From Pseudomonas protegens CHA0 (GTDB taxonomy: Bacteria > Pseudomonadota > Gammaproteobacteria > Pseudomonadales > Pseudomonadaceae), in the NCBI RefSeq assembly GCF_000397205.1, contig NC_021237.1:4217001-4281000 (forward strand): 64,000 nt of DNA. The letters are read 5' to 3'. The position numbers and the translations under genes are program-made. Positions within the stretch are counted from its first letter, which is position 1. Each line of letters begins with the position of its first letter. Of this stretch, positions 25,286 through 33,185 are shown piece after piece. The notes beneath the pieces are model-generated. The model had not been told where the DNA came from, made no database searches, and saw nothing but the letters and a program-made list of their open reading frames with translations.

Positions 25286-27808
25286 TTAGAAATGGGTGAA
25301 GGTCAGGCCGAGCTTGTAGGTCGGGCCGTATTCCTCGTACTGGGCGTTGTAGGAGCGGTTGCCGGTGTAGACGAAGTACGGCTGGTCGGTGAGGTTCTGC
25401 GCCTCGAAGCTCAGTTGCAGGTTCTTGGTCAGGGAGTACTTGGCACTGAAATCGACGAAGGTCTGGGCATCCACATGCAGGTCGTGGGCCTTGTCGCTGA
25501 TGGAGGCCAGCTCATAGAGGTAGGCCGATTTGTAGTTGGCCGACAGGCGCAGGCTGAGCTTGTCGTCTTCCCAACCGAGCATCAGGTTGCCCACGGTGTC
25601 CGACTGGTTGGGCAGGTCGATGTCGCGCTTGCGGTTGACCCCGGCCTTCTGGTCGAAGCCCTCGATGCTCGCACTGGAGCGGCTGAAGGTGCTGTTGGCG
25701 CCCAGCAGCAGGCCGTTCCACGGCGCCGGCAGCCAGTCGAATTTCTGCGAATAGGCCAGTTCCAGGCCGTACAGCTTGGCGCTGTCGCCGTTGGCGAAAG
25801 TGTGCGCCTCGGAGAACCCGCTCCAGGCGCCGGTGCCGGCCAGGTCGGTGTTGTAGACAAAGTTCTGGATGTCCTTGTAGAACACGAAGGCCGAGACGCT
25901 GCCGGCGCGGCCCATGTAGTGCTCGATGCCCAGGTCCAGGTTGCTCGACTCCAGGGGCTTGAGGTCGGGGTTGCCGAAGGTCGCCTCGTCGCCGTCGATG
26001 ACAAAGCCCGGGGCCAGTTGGCCGAAGGTCGGGCGCACCACGCTCTTGGTCCAGGCCGCGCGGACCTGGGTGTTCTTGTCCAGCTGGTAGCGTGCGTGCA
26101 GCCCCGGCAGCCAGTGCTGGTAGCGGCGTTGGGTGTCGGTGGCGGTGAAGGCGCCGTCGGTGACCCCGGTGCCCTTGGCCTCGAACTCGGTACCCTCGTA
26201 GCGCAGGCCGGCGATGAAGCGCCAGTCGTCGATGTCCAGGGTGTTCATGAAGTAGCCGGCGTTGATGTCTTCGCGAATCTTGAAGTCGTTGACCCGGGAT
26301 TCTTCCTCGTCGTAGAAGGCCGCCTGATTCAGGCCGCCGATCAGTTGCTTGATGGCGCCGCCACTGATGCCCGGGCCGAAGCGGCCGAGGGAATAGTCCA
26401 CATTGCCCTTCTGGAACTGCCCGAGGTTGAGCTGCTGGTCGGTAAAGCCCAGGGTGTCGAAGTCCTTGTAGACCCAGGCTTCCAGGTCGTTGTCCTTGTT
26501 GCGCCGGCTGACTTTGCCGCCGAACTTGAACTGCGCGGCGTAGCCACTCAGGTCATAGTCCCGGGCCAGGTCCAGGCGCAGGTTCTTCTCGGTGTCGGTG
26601 GTGTTCTGCTTTTCCCAGTCGACCTTGTCCAGGGTGAAGTTGGCCGGGTCATAGAAACCGGCGCCGATCACCGGGCGCGGCTTGCCGTTGTCGTAGAAGC
26701 CGCTGTCGGAAAAATCGCTGTTGCCCTTGAAGGTGGCCCCGGCGATATGCGCCGGGCTGTCTTCGCTGGAACGGCTGTAGCCGGTCTGGCCGCTGAGGGT
26801 CCACAGGCCCAGCTGGCGCTCGCCGCCGAACACGTAGGACTGGATCTCCTGGGTTTCCTCGCGCTGCTTGAGCTTGCGCGAGGCTTCGGCATCACCGCGC
26901 TCGCCGGCCGCCAGGGGATCGGCGAACTCGATGCTGGTGGAGTTGCGGGTCTCGCTGTCCTTGTAGCGGCTGTACAGGGTGCGCAGGTAGTAGCTGCTGC
27001 TGTCGTCGGGCTTGTAGTCGAAGTTCAGGCCGCCACCGGCGCGCTCGCGGCTGATGGCGTAGTCGCGCTGCTCGAACTCCTGCAGCTTGGCGCCTTGTTC
27101 GAAGTCCCAGGCGCCACCGGTCTCGACGTTGTCGGAGCCGAAATCGCGCTTCTGCCAGCTCAGGGCCGCGGCCACGCCGAAGTTGTCGACGCCGTCGCCG
27201 AGGCTGAAGCGGTTGCTCGCCGCGCCGGAGAATTTCGGGCTGGTCTGGCGCGTGTTCTGGTCGTAGCTGGCCTCACTGCTGCCGGTGTAGAACAGGCCCT
27301 TGTGGTCGAAGGCCGAGAGGCTTTTCACATCCACGGTGCCACCCAGGGAGTTGGCGTCCATGTCCGGGGTCAGGGTCTTGATCACTGACAGCGACTGCAC
27401 CAGTTCCGAGGGCAGTACATCCAGGGCCACGGCCCGGCGGGCGCTTTCCGGCGAGGGCACCAGGGTGCCGTTGATGGTCACGCTGTTGAGGTCCGGGCCC
27501 AGGCCGCGGACGCTGACAAAGCGCCCTTCGCCCTGGTCGCGCTCGATGCTGATGCCCGGCAGGCGCTGCGCCGCCTCGGCGACGTTCTGGTCCGGCAATT
27601 GGGCCACGCCGTCGGCGTGCACCACGCTTTCGATGCTGTCCGAGCGCCGCTGCTCCTTGAGCGCCTGGTCGATGCTGGCGGCCTGGCCCACCACTTCCAC
27701 ATGCTCGGTGGCCGCAGGTTCCGCAGCGCTCAAGCGTTCACTGGCGATGGCCATGGCCAGCGCGGTCAAGGTAAAGCTGACAAGCCCGGGACTGCTGCGC
27801 TTGTACAT
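25286..27808 (-). CDS. TonB-dependent receptor of the phytase operon
   Basis: 840 aa from ATG 27808, with GGGGGAGGACCAAC upstream. The signal peptide leads to a mature start near SAAEPAATEHVEVVGQAA, where EHVEVVGQ is the TonB box region. The plug domain has QLPDQNVAEAAQRLPGI and RFVSVRGLGPDLNSVTING; the barrel closes with KLGLTFTHF, a terminal Phe. The plug sequence style belongs to the TIGR01782 type of receptors for larger ligands. Being at the head of an operon with phytase and a full TonB motor, it probably imports phytate or a lower inositol phosphate; this is inference. Confidence 0.92.
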   Translation of the reverse strand: MYKRSSPGLVSFTLTALAMAIASERLSAAEPAATEHVEVVGQAASIDQALKEQRRSDSIESVVHADGVAQLPDQNVAEAAQRLPGISIERDQGEGRFVSVRGLGPDLNSVTINGTLVPSPESARRAVALDVLPSELVQSLSVIKTLTPDMDANSLGGTVDVKSLSAFDHKGLFYTGSSEASYDQNTRQTSPKFSGAASNRFSLGDGVDNFGVAAALSWQKRDFGSDNVETGGAWDFEQGAKLQEFEQRDYAISRERAGGGLNFDYKPDDSSSYYLRTLYSRYKDSETRNSTSIEFADPLAAGERGDAEASRKLKQREETQEIQSYVFGGERQLGLWTLSGQTGYSRSSEDSPAHIAGATFKGNSDFSDSGFYDNGKPRPVIGAGFYDPANFTLDKVDWEKQNTTDTEKNLRLDLARDYDLSGYAAQFKFGGKVSRRNKDNDLEAWVYKDFDTLGFTDQQLNLGQFQKGNVDYSLGRFGPGISGGAIKQLIGGLNQAAFYDEEESRVNDFKIREDINAGYFMNTLDIDDWRFIAGLRYEGTEFEAKGTGVTDGAFTATDTQRRYQHWLPGLHARYQLDKNTQVRAAWTKSVVRPTFGQLAPGFVIDGDEATFGNPDLKPLESSNLDLGIEHYMGRAGSVSAFVFYKDIQNFVYNTDLAGTGAWSGFSEAHTFANGDSAKLYGLELAYSQKFDWLPAPWNGLLLGANSTFSRSSASIEGFDQKAGVNRKRDIDLPNQSDTVGNLMLGWEDDKLSLRLSANYKSAYLYELASISDKAHDLHVDAQTFVDFSAKYSLTKNLQLSFEAQNLTDQPYFVYTGNRSYNAQYEEYGPTYKLGLTFTHF

Positions 27809-27883
27809 GTTGGTCCTCCCCCAAGAGTCCGCTAACGCCGGGCAAGAGGCCCGGCAACTGGGAGGGCACGCTAGGGTCGGCGA

Positions 27884-27901
27884 ATGACGGTTCTGTGACA
27901 G
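27884..27901 (-). promoter_or_regulatory. PHO box before the TonB receptor/phytase operon
   Basis: On the minus strand, CTGTCAC-AGAA-CCGTCAT matches the PhoB consensus of two CTGTCAT repeats 11 bp apart with an AT-rich spacer: 12 of 14 repeat positions fit. It lies 76 bp before the receptor ATG, a good place for PhoB activation. The rest of 27809-27975 shows nothing else notable. Confidence 0.75.
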
Positions 27902-27976
27902 GCCTGGGCGGCAACGGGCCAAAACGCCCCATTGCCCGGCTTTCGCCCCGGCAAATGAGCTGAATTGACCCCTATC

Positions 27977-28135
27977 CCCCGCCAGGCGCAGGTCTTGCGG
28001 GCCTCTTCGCCGGCAAGCCGGCTCCTGCAGTTCCGTGGTGCACCCACCGCCCCGTAGGAGCGGGCTTGCCCGCGAACGCCATTCCCCGCCAGGCGCAGGT
28101 CTTGCGGGCCCCTTCGCCGGCAAGCCGGCTCCTGC
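27977..28135. repeat. REP cluster with a duplicated unit
   Basis: REP cores lie at 28005-28028 and 28112-28135 (reverse) and 28053-28076 (forward). A longer unit starting CCCCGCCAGGCGCAGGTCTT occurs at 27977 and 28084, so one doublet segment of about 107 bp has been copied in tandem. The cluster separates the divergent phytase and GGDEF promoters. At 28180-28199 there is also a perfect 8-bp hairpin (CGCCGGG core) with no T tract. Confidence 0.8.
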
Positions 28136-28263
28136 GGGCCGAAAAAAAACGCATTCGCCGTGAGCTGATTCGACCTCACGCCGGGTTTCCCCGGCGTCAC
28201 CCCACTGTCACAAACATCTGCTGTGCTGGCGCCCTCTCACTCCTGGCAAAAAGGATCGCGGCC

Positions 28264-29178
28264 ATGTTCTCCGTGCTCAAACCCCACCGCTGGAAACTCG
28301 CCGTGCTGTTGCTGGCGGCCAATGCCGGGCTGCTGTTGCACCTGGCCTGCGGCAGCCTGAAATCGGTCAGCGAGTGGCAGTGGCTGGACATCATCGGCGA
28401 AGGCGGCTCGGCGCTCCTGGCCCTGGTCTGGCTCGGGCTGGTGCTCAAGAGCCGCCCCGCCGGGCGGGTCACCAACTACCTGGCCCTGGGCCTGAGCTGC
28501 ATTTTCTTTTCCTGGTGGATCGACAGCCTCGACGAGTTCATCCGCCTGCCCGACAGCATCACCTGGGACCACTGGCTGGAGTCCGGGCCGATGCCCATCG
28601 GCATGATCCTGCTGACCATCGGCATCTACCACTGGCACCGCGAACAGCTGGCCATCAGCGCGCAGATGGAAAAGAAGGAGCGACTGTTTCGCGAGCATCG
28701 CCAGTTCGACAAGCTCACCCCCCTGGCCGGCGCCGACTACCTCAAGCGCGAGCTGGCCAGCAGCCTGCAAGACAGCCGCCGCCAGCAGCAGCCGCTGTCG
28801 CTGCTGGCCCTGGACCTGGACCACTTCGCCGCGATCAACCAAGACTACGGCCATGCCGAAGGCGATGCGGTGCTGCAGGCCCTGAGCCATGTGCTGCTGC
28901 TCAACCTGCGGCGCCAGGACCTGCTGTGCCGGCTGGCCGGCGACCGCTTCGTGGTGCTGCTGCCCAACACCGGGGAAAGCCAGGCACGGCTGCTGGCCCT
29001 GGAGCTGCAACAGGCGGTGCAGGGCCTGGCACACAAGACCCGGCAACACGGCGAGCGCCTGCACCTGGCGGCCAGCACTGCGGTAGTGATGGCCCTGGAG
29101 GAAACCCCGGAGGGGCTGCTCAAGCGCCTCAACCTGGCCCTGGCCCGGGCCAAGCAGCCCCTGGCAAAAACCGCCTGA
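28264..29178 (+). CDS. GGDEF-domain protein with degenerate active site
   Basis: 304 aa from ATG 28264. Four hydrophobic segments (about residues 12-32, 45-63, 72-88 and 108-122) form an N-terminal membrane sensor. A GGDEF domain follows (DLDHFAAINQDYGHAEGDAVL is well kept), but the signature reads AGDRF in place of GGDEF. Gly-Gly is thus Ala-Gly and the metal-binding Glu is Arg, so diguanylate cyclase activity is doubtful; it may bind nucleotides or act as a regulator. No I-site (RxxD) is evident directly before the signature. The next gene, an AraC regulator, starts 9 nt after the stop, so the two probably work as a sensor-regulator pair. Confidence 0.88.
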   Translation: MFSVLKPHRWKLAVLLLAANAGLLLHLACGSLKSVSEWQWLDIIGEGGSALLALVWLGLVLKSRPAGRVTNYLALGLSCIFFSWWIDSLDEFIRLPDSITWDHWLESGPMPIGMILLTIGIYHWHREQLAISAQMEKKERLFREHRQFDKLTPLAGADYLKRELASSLQDSRRQQQPLSLLALDLDHFAAINQDYGHAEGDAVLQALSHVLLLNLRRQDLLCRLAGDRFVVLLPNTGESQARLLALELQQAVQGLAHKTRQHGERLHLAASTAVVMALEETPEGLLKRLNLALARAKQPLAKTA

Positions 29179-29187
29179 GGCGCCGTC

Positions 29188-30225
29188 ATGACCGTGAAGA
29201 CCAGTTGGTACGAAGCCGATACGCGGTTTATCCCCGGGCACTATCAACCGGCAGCGCTGATCGACCTGGCGCTGTCCCGGGACATCGACAGCCACCGCCT
29301 GCTGCGCGGCACCGGGCTGTTCCACGAGGACATCCTGGCCGGCCAGACCCGCCTCAGCCCGCAGCAGTTCCTGGCGCTGATCGGCAACGGCCGGCGCCTG
29401 CTGGATGCCGACGACAGCAGTTTCCTGTTTGGCCAGCGCCTGCTGCCCGGGCACTACGGCGCCGCCAGCCATGCCCTGCGCCATGCGCAGAACCTGCACC
29501 AGGCCCTGGACGCCCTGGTGCAGCAGCAGGCGCTGCTCAGCCCCCTGGCCAGCCCGCGCCTGGTGCTGGACGAGCATCACGCCTACTGCTACTGGCTGGA
29601 CAGCTGCGGCGCCGGCGAGCACTGGCGGTTCCTCCTGGAAGCCAGCATGACTTCACTGGTGGCCATGAGTCAGTGGCTGGCCGGCCAGCGCCTGCCCTGG
29701 GAATGCAGCTTCAGCCACAGCGAGCCGCGCTACGTCGAGCAGTACTGGGTGCACCTGGGGGAACAGACCCAGTTCCAGCGGCCCCTGGACCTGATGCGCA
29801 TCCCCCGGCAATACCTGACCCGGCCCTGGCCCGGGGCCTCGGCCACCGCCGGCCAGGTGGCGCGCCTGGAGGCCGGCGAGCACCTGCGCCAACTGGGGTT
29901 TGCCAGCAGTTTCCTCGACACCCTGTACCGCTACCTGAAAACCCAGGTACGCCACACCCCGAGCCTGGAGCAGGCGGCCCAGGATTTCGCCATGAGCCCG
30001 GCCACCCTCAAGCGCAAGCTGAGCAAGCACCACAGCGGCTACCAGCAACAGGTGGACCGGGTGCACAAGCACGTGGCGCTGTACCTGTACCAGATCAAGG
30101 GCTGGAGCAACGAGGCGGTGGCCGAGTACCTGAACTTCAATGACCCGGCCAACTTCCGCCGGTCATTCAAGCGCTGGACCGGCAGCACCCCGAGCTTGAT
30201 CCGGCAGTTGCTGGGCAGCGGCTGA
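29188..30225 (+). CDS. AraC-family transcriptional regulator
   Basis: 345 aa. The N-terminal arabinose-binding/OruR-like domain starts about residue 20 (ALIDLALSRDIDSHRLLRG). The C-terminal HTH pair is LEQAAQDFAMSPATLKRKL near 265 and NEAVAEYLNFNDPANFRRSF near 310, closing GSTPSLIRQLL. GAGG 8 nt before the ATG lies over the stop region of the GGDEF gene, so the pair is co-translated. Target genes are unknown; the aldehyde dehydrogenase downstream is one candidate. Confidence 0.9.
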   Translation: MTVKTSWYEADTRFIPGHYQPAALIDLALSRDIDSHRLLRGTGLFHEDILAGQTRLSPQQFLALIGNGRRLLDADDSSFLFGQRLLPGHYGAASHALRHAQNLHQALDALVQQQALLSPLASPRLVLDEHHAYCYWLDSCGAGEHWRFLLEASMTSLVAMSQWLAGQRLPWECSFSHSEPRYVEQYWVHLGEQTQFQRPLDLMRIPRQYLTRPWPGASATAGQVARLEAGEHLRQLGFASSFLDTLYRYLKTQVRHTPSLEQAAQDFAMSPATLKRKLSKHHSGYQQQVDRVHKHVALYLYQIKGWSNEAVAEYLNFNDPANFRRSFKRWTGSTPSLIRQLLGSG

Positions 30226-30408
30226 AACGTTTAATCTCGAACCACGACCGCTGACGCGCCGCGGGCCCGCACAGGGGCGCCGCGGGCCGTCGCGCTCGGG
30301 CGCCCGGTGGAAAAACCGCTAAAGCGCCGGGCCATTAAGGCGTATAAACCATGGAGCGATGCCGTCGCTGTCACCGCGCCGGAGCCATTTCCAACACGGG
30401 GTAGAGTC

Positions 30409-32034
30409 ATGACCACAGCCAATCTATTGAGCCACCTGTTTCCTGCCGCCGCCGACATCCCCGAAGCCTTTCGCCTGCCCGACCCGGTGGAGCAGCGCGA
30501 CTACCTGGTGGACGGTGAACTGCGCACCTGGAACGGCCCCCTGGCCCAGGTCCGCAGCCCGATCTACCTGAGCGGCGCCGACGGCGATACCCAGGTGATT
30601 CTCGGCAGCACCCCGCTGCTGGACGCCGACACCGCCCTCACCGCCCTGGACGCCGCGGTGCGCGCCTACGATCGCGGCCAGGGCGCCTGGCCAACGATGC
30701 GCGTGGCCGAGCGCATCCAGCACGTGGAAGCCTTCCTGGCGCGCATGCGCGAACAGCGCACGGCGGTGGTCAAGTTGCTGATGTGGGAAATCGGCAAGAA
30801 CCTCAAGGACTCGGAGAAGGAGTTCGACCGTACCTGCGACTACATCGTCGACACCATCGGCGCGCTCAAGGAACTGGACCGGCGCTCCAGCCGCTTCGAA
30901 CTGGAGCAGGACACCCTCGGCCAGATCCGCCGCGTGCCCCTGGGCGTGGCCCTGTGCATGGGCCCCTACAACTACCCGCTGAACGAGACCTTCACCACCC
31001 TGATCCCGGCGCTGATCATGGGCAACACCGTAGTGTTCAAGCCAGCCAAGCTCGGCGTGCTGCTGATCCGCCCGCTGCTCGAAGCCTTCCGCGACAGCTT
31101 CCCGGCCGGGGTGATCAACGTCATCTACGGCAGCGGCCGCGAGACCGTCAGCGCGCTGATGGCCAGCGGCAAGATCGACATCTTTGCCTTCATCGGCACC
31201 AACAAGGCCGCCAGCGACCTGAAGAAACTCCACCCCAAGCCCCACCGCCTGCGCGCGGCCCTGGGCCTGGACGCGAAGAACCCGGGGATCGTGCTGCCCG
31301 ATGCCGACCTGGACAACGCGGTCAGCGAAGCCCTCACCGGCTCCCTGTCGTTCAACGGCCAGCGCTGCACCGCGCTGAAGATCCTGTTCGTCCACGAAGC
31401 CGTGGTGGAACGCTTCATCGAGCAGTTCAACGCCAAGCTGCAAGGCCTCAAGCCGGGCATGCCCTGGGAACCGGGGGTGGCCCTGACGCCGCTGCCGGAG
31501 AACACCAAGGTCGACTACCTGCACGCCCTGGTGGCCGACGCCCAGGCCCACGGCGCCAAGGTGGTGAACGCCCACGGCGGCGAGGCCCGGGCTTCGTTCT
31601 TCTACCCGGCGGTGCTGTACCCGGTGACCCCGCAGATGCGCGTCTACCACGAGGAGCAGTTCGGCCCGGTGGTGCCCATCGTGCCCTACCGCGACCTGGA
31701 CACCGTGATCGACTATGTCCTGGAATCGGACTTCGGCCAGCAACTGAGCCTGTTCGGCAGCGACCCGGCCGAAATCGGCCGGCTGGTGGACGCCTTTGCC
31801 AACCAGGTCGGGCGGATCAATATCAACGCCCAGTGCCAGCGCGGCCCGGATACCTTCCCCTTCAACGGCCGCAAGAACTCCGCCGAGGGTACGCTGTCGG
31901 TACATGACGCACTGCGCACCTTCTCGATCCGCACCCTGGTGGCGACCAAGTTCCAGGAGCGCAACAAGCAATTGATCAGCGACATCATCCGTAATCGCGA
32001 GTCGAGTTTCCTGACCACCGACTACATTTTCTGA
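30409..32034 (+). CDS. GapN-like aldehyde dehydrogenase
   Basis: 541 aa. Rossmann and catalytic features of the aldehyde dehydrogenase superfamily are in order: MGPYNYPLNETFTTLIPALI near 184-203, FKPAK at 210, FIGTNKAASDLKK near 261, and the nucleophile Cys320 in SFNGQRCTALK. This form is closest to NADP-dependent glyceraldehyde-3-phosphate dehydrogenases. The usual ELGGK with its general-base Glu is replaced by LGLDAKNP (Asp288), so the base may be Asp. The ATG at 30409 is preceded by GGGGTAGAGTC. The FUSC gene starts 65 bp after. The substrate is not certain; the name GapN-like should be read as family only. Confidence 0.85.
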   Translation: MTTANLLSHLFPAAADIPEAFRLPDPVEQRDYLVDGELRTWNGPLAQVRSPIYLSGADGDTQVILGSTPLLDADTALTALDAAVRAYDRGQGAWPTMRVAERIQHVEAFLARMREQRTAVVKLLMWEIGKNLKDSEKEFDRTCDYIVDTIGALKELDRRSSRFELEQDTLGQIRRVPLGVALCMGPYNYPLNETFTTLIPALIMGNTVVFKPAKLGVLLIRPLLEAFRDSFPAGVINVIYGSGRETVSALMASGKIDIFAFIGTNKAASDLKKLHPKPHRLRAALGLDAKNPGIVLPDADLDNAVSEALTGSLSFNGQRCTALKILFVHEAVVERFIEQFNAKLQGLKPGMPWEPGVALTPLPENTKVDYLHALVADAQAHGAKVVNAHGGEARASFFYPAVLYPVTPQMRVYHEEQFGPVVPIVPYRDLDTVIDYVLESDFGQQLSLFGSDPAEIGRLVDAFANQVGRININAQCQRGPDTFPFNGRKNSAEGTLSVHDALRTFSIRTLVATKFQERNKQLISDIIRNRESSFLTTDYIF

Positions 32035-32099
32035 GGGAGCCCCCGAGCGTTCGCCCTGGCGCGAACGCCCGGCCCCTGCCGCCAACCGGAGGAACCGAT

Positions 32100-33185
32100 C
32101 TGGGCCCGTTCAAACACCTGCGGGGCATCACCCTGCCACCTTTGCTGCGCCGCCTGTTGCGTCCCGTGCTCGACCCGTACCGGCGCTACCGTCACGCCCG
32201 GCTGATCCACGCGGTGCGGGTCGCCCTCGGCCTGATCGCCACCATCCTCCTGACCACCGGCCTCAACCTGCCCCACGGCGAATGGGCCTCGGTGACCATG
32301 CTGGTGGTGATCGGCGGCCTGCAGCACCACGGCAACATCGGCAAGAAGGCCGCGGAACGGGCCATCGGCACCCTGGTGGGCGCCGGGGTCGGGCTGGTGC
32401 TGGTGGTGCAGCAGGCCTACTTCGGCCACCCCTGGCTGACCTACCTGGGCATGTCGGTGGTGTGCGGCTACTTTTCCTATCACGCCATCGGCAAGGGCGG
32501 CTACACCGCGCTGCTGGCGGCGATCACCGTGTTCATCGTCGCCGGCCACGGTGACAACCAGGTCAGCGACGGCCTGTGGCGGGCGGTGGACATCCTCATC
32601 GGCATTGCCCTGGCCCTGGCGTTTTCCTTCGCCATTCCGCTGTATGCGGTGTACTCCTGGCGCTACAACCTGGCCAGCGCCCTGCGCGACTGCGCGCAGT
32701 TGTACGGGCGGATCATCAAGGGCCAGTCGGTGACCGACGACGAGCACCTCAAGCTCCTGGGCCGGGTCAACAGCGCCATGCTGCAACTGCGTTCGCTGAT
32801 GCCTTCGGTGTCCAAGGAAGTACGGATTTCCATGACCGAGCTGGACGCCATCCAGCGCAACCTGCGCATGTGCATCAGCACCCTGGAGATCCTCGGCAAC
32901 ACCCGCCCCGATGCCAGCGACCCGCAGGCCATGGCGCAGATGCAACTGGCGCTCAAGGCCGAGCACCGGCAGATCCGCGTGCAACTGATCGGCATGGCCC
33001 GGGCCCTGCAATCGGGGGTCACCCAGCGCCTGGAGAAATCCGTGGAAGGCCACCCCGAAAACGCTCTGGAGGCCCCGGTGTATTCGGCCCTGGATGGTTA
33101 CCGGCTGCTGACCCGGCAACTGGCCGCGACCCTCGGCGAGATGCACCAGCGCCTGGCCAAGAGCGCCCGGCACTGGAAGATCTAG
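32100..33185 (+). CDS. FUSC-family membrane protein (aromatic-acid efflux type)
   Basis: 361 aa if translation begins at CTG 32100, which has a perfect GGAGGA 6 nt upstream; there is no ATG or GTG in frame before the first membrane helix, and the next usual choice is TTG 32142 (347 aa). The N-terminal half has five to six membrane helices (ALGLIATILLTTGLNLPHG, SVTMLVVIGGLQ, IGIALALAFSFAIPLYAV), with the FUSC motif near GNIGKKAAERAIGTLVGAGVG. The C-terminal part is soluble and helical. Relatives export hydroxybenzoates or similar acids. The stop TAG overlaps the opposing moeA stop. Confidence 0.82.
   Translation: MGPFKHLRGITLPPLLRRLLRPVLDPYRRYRHARLIHAVRVALGLIATILLTTGLNLPHGEWASVTMLVVIGGLQHHGNIGKKAAERAIGTLVGAGVGLVLVVQQAYFGHPWLTYLGMSVVCGYFSYHAIGKGGYTALLAAITVFIVAGHGDNQVSDGLWRAVDILIGIALALAFSFAIPLYAVYSWRYNLASALRDCAQLYGRIIKGQSVTDDEHLKLLGRVNSAMLQLRSLMPSVSKEVRISMTELDAIQRNLRMCISTLEILGNTRPDASDPQAMAQMQLALKAEHRQIRVQLIGMARALQSGVTQRLEKSVEGHPENALEAPVYSALDGYRLLTRQLAATLGEMHQRLAKSARHWKI

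Noticed and set aside
24206..27388. 1060-codon plus-strand frame
   Set aside because: Antisense to the phytase and TonB-receptor genes, which have full domain structure.
28214..28233. Second PHO box before the GGDEF gene (CTGTCAC at 28205)
   Set aside because: Only the first half fits; the second half at +11 matches about 3 of 7 positions.
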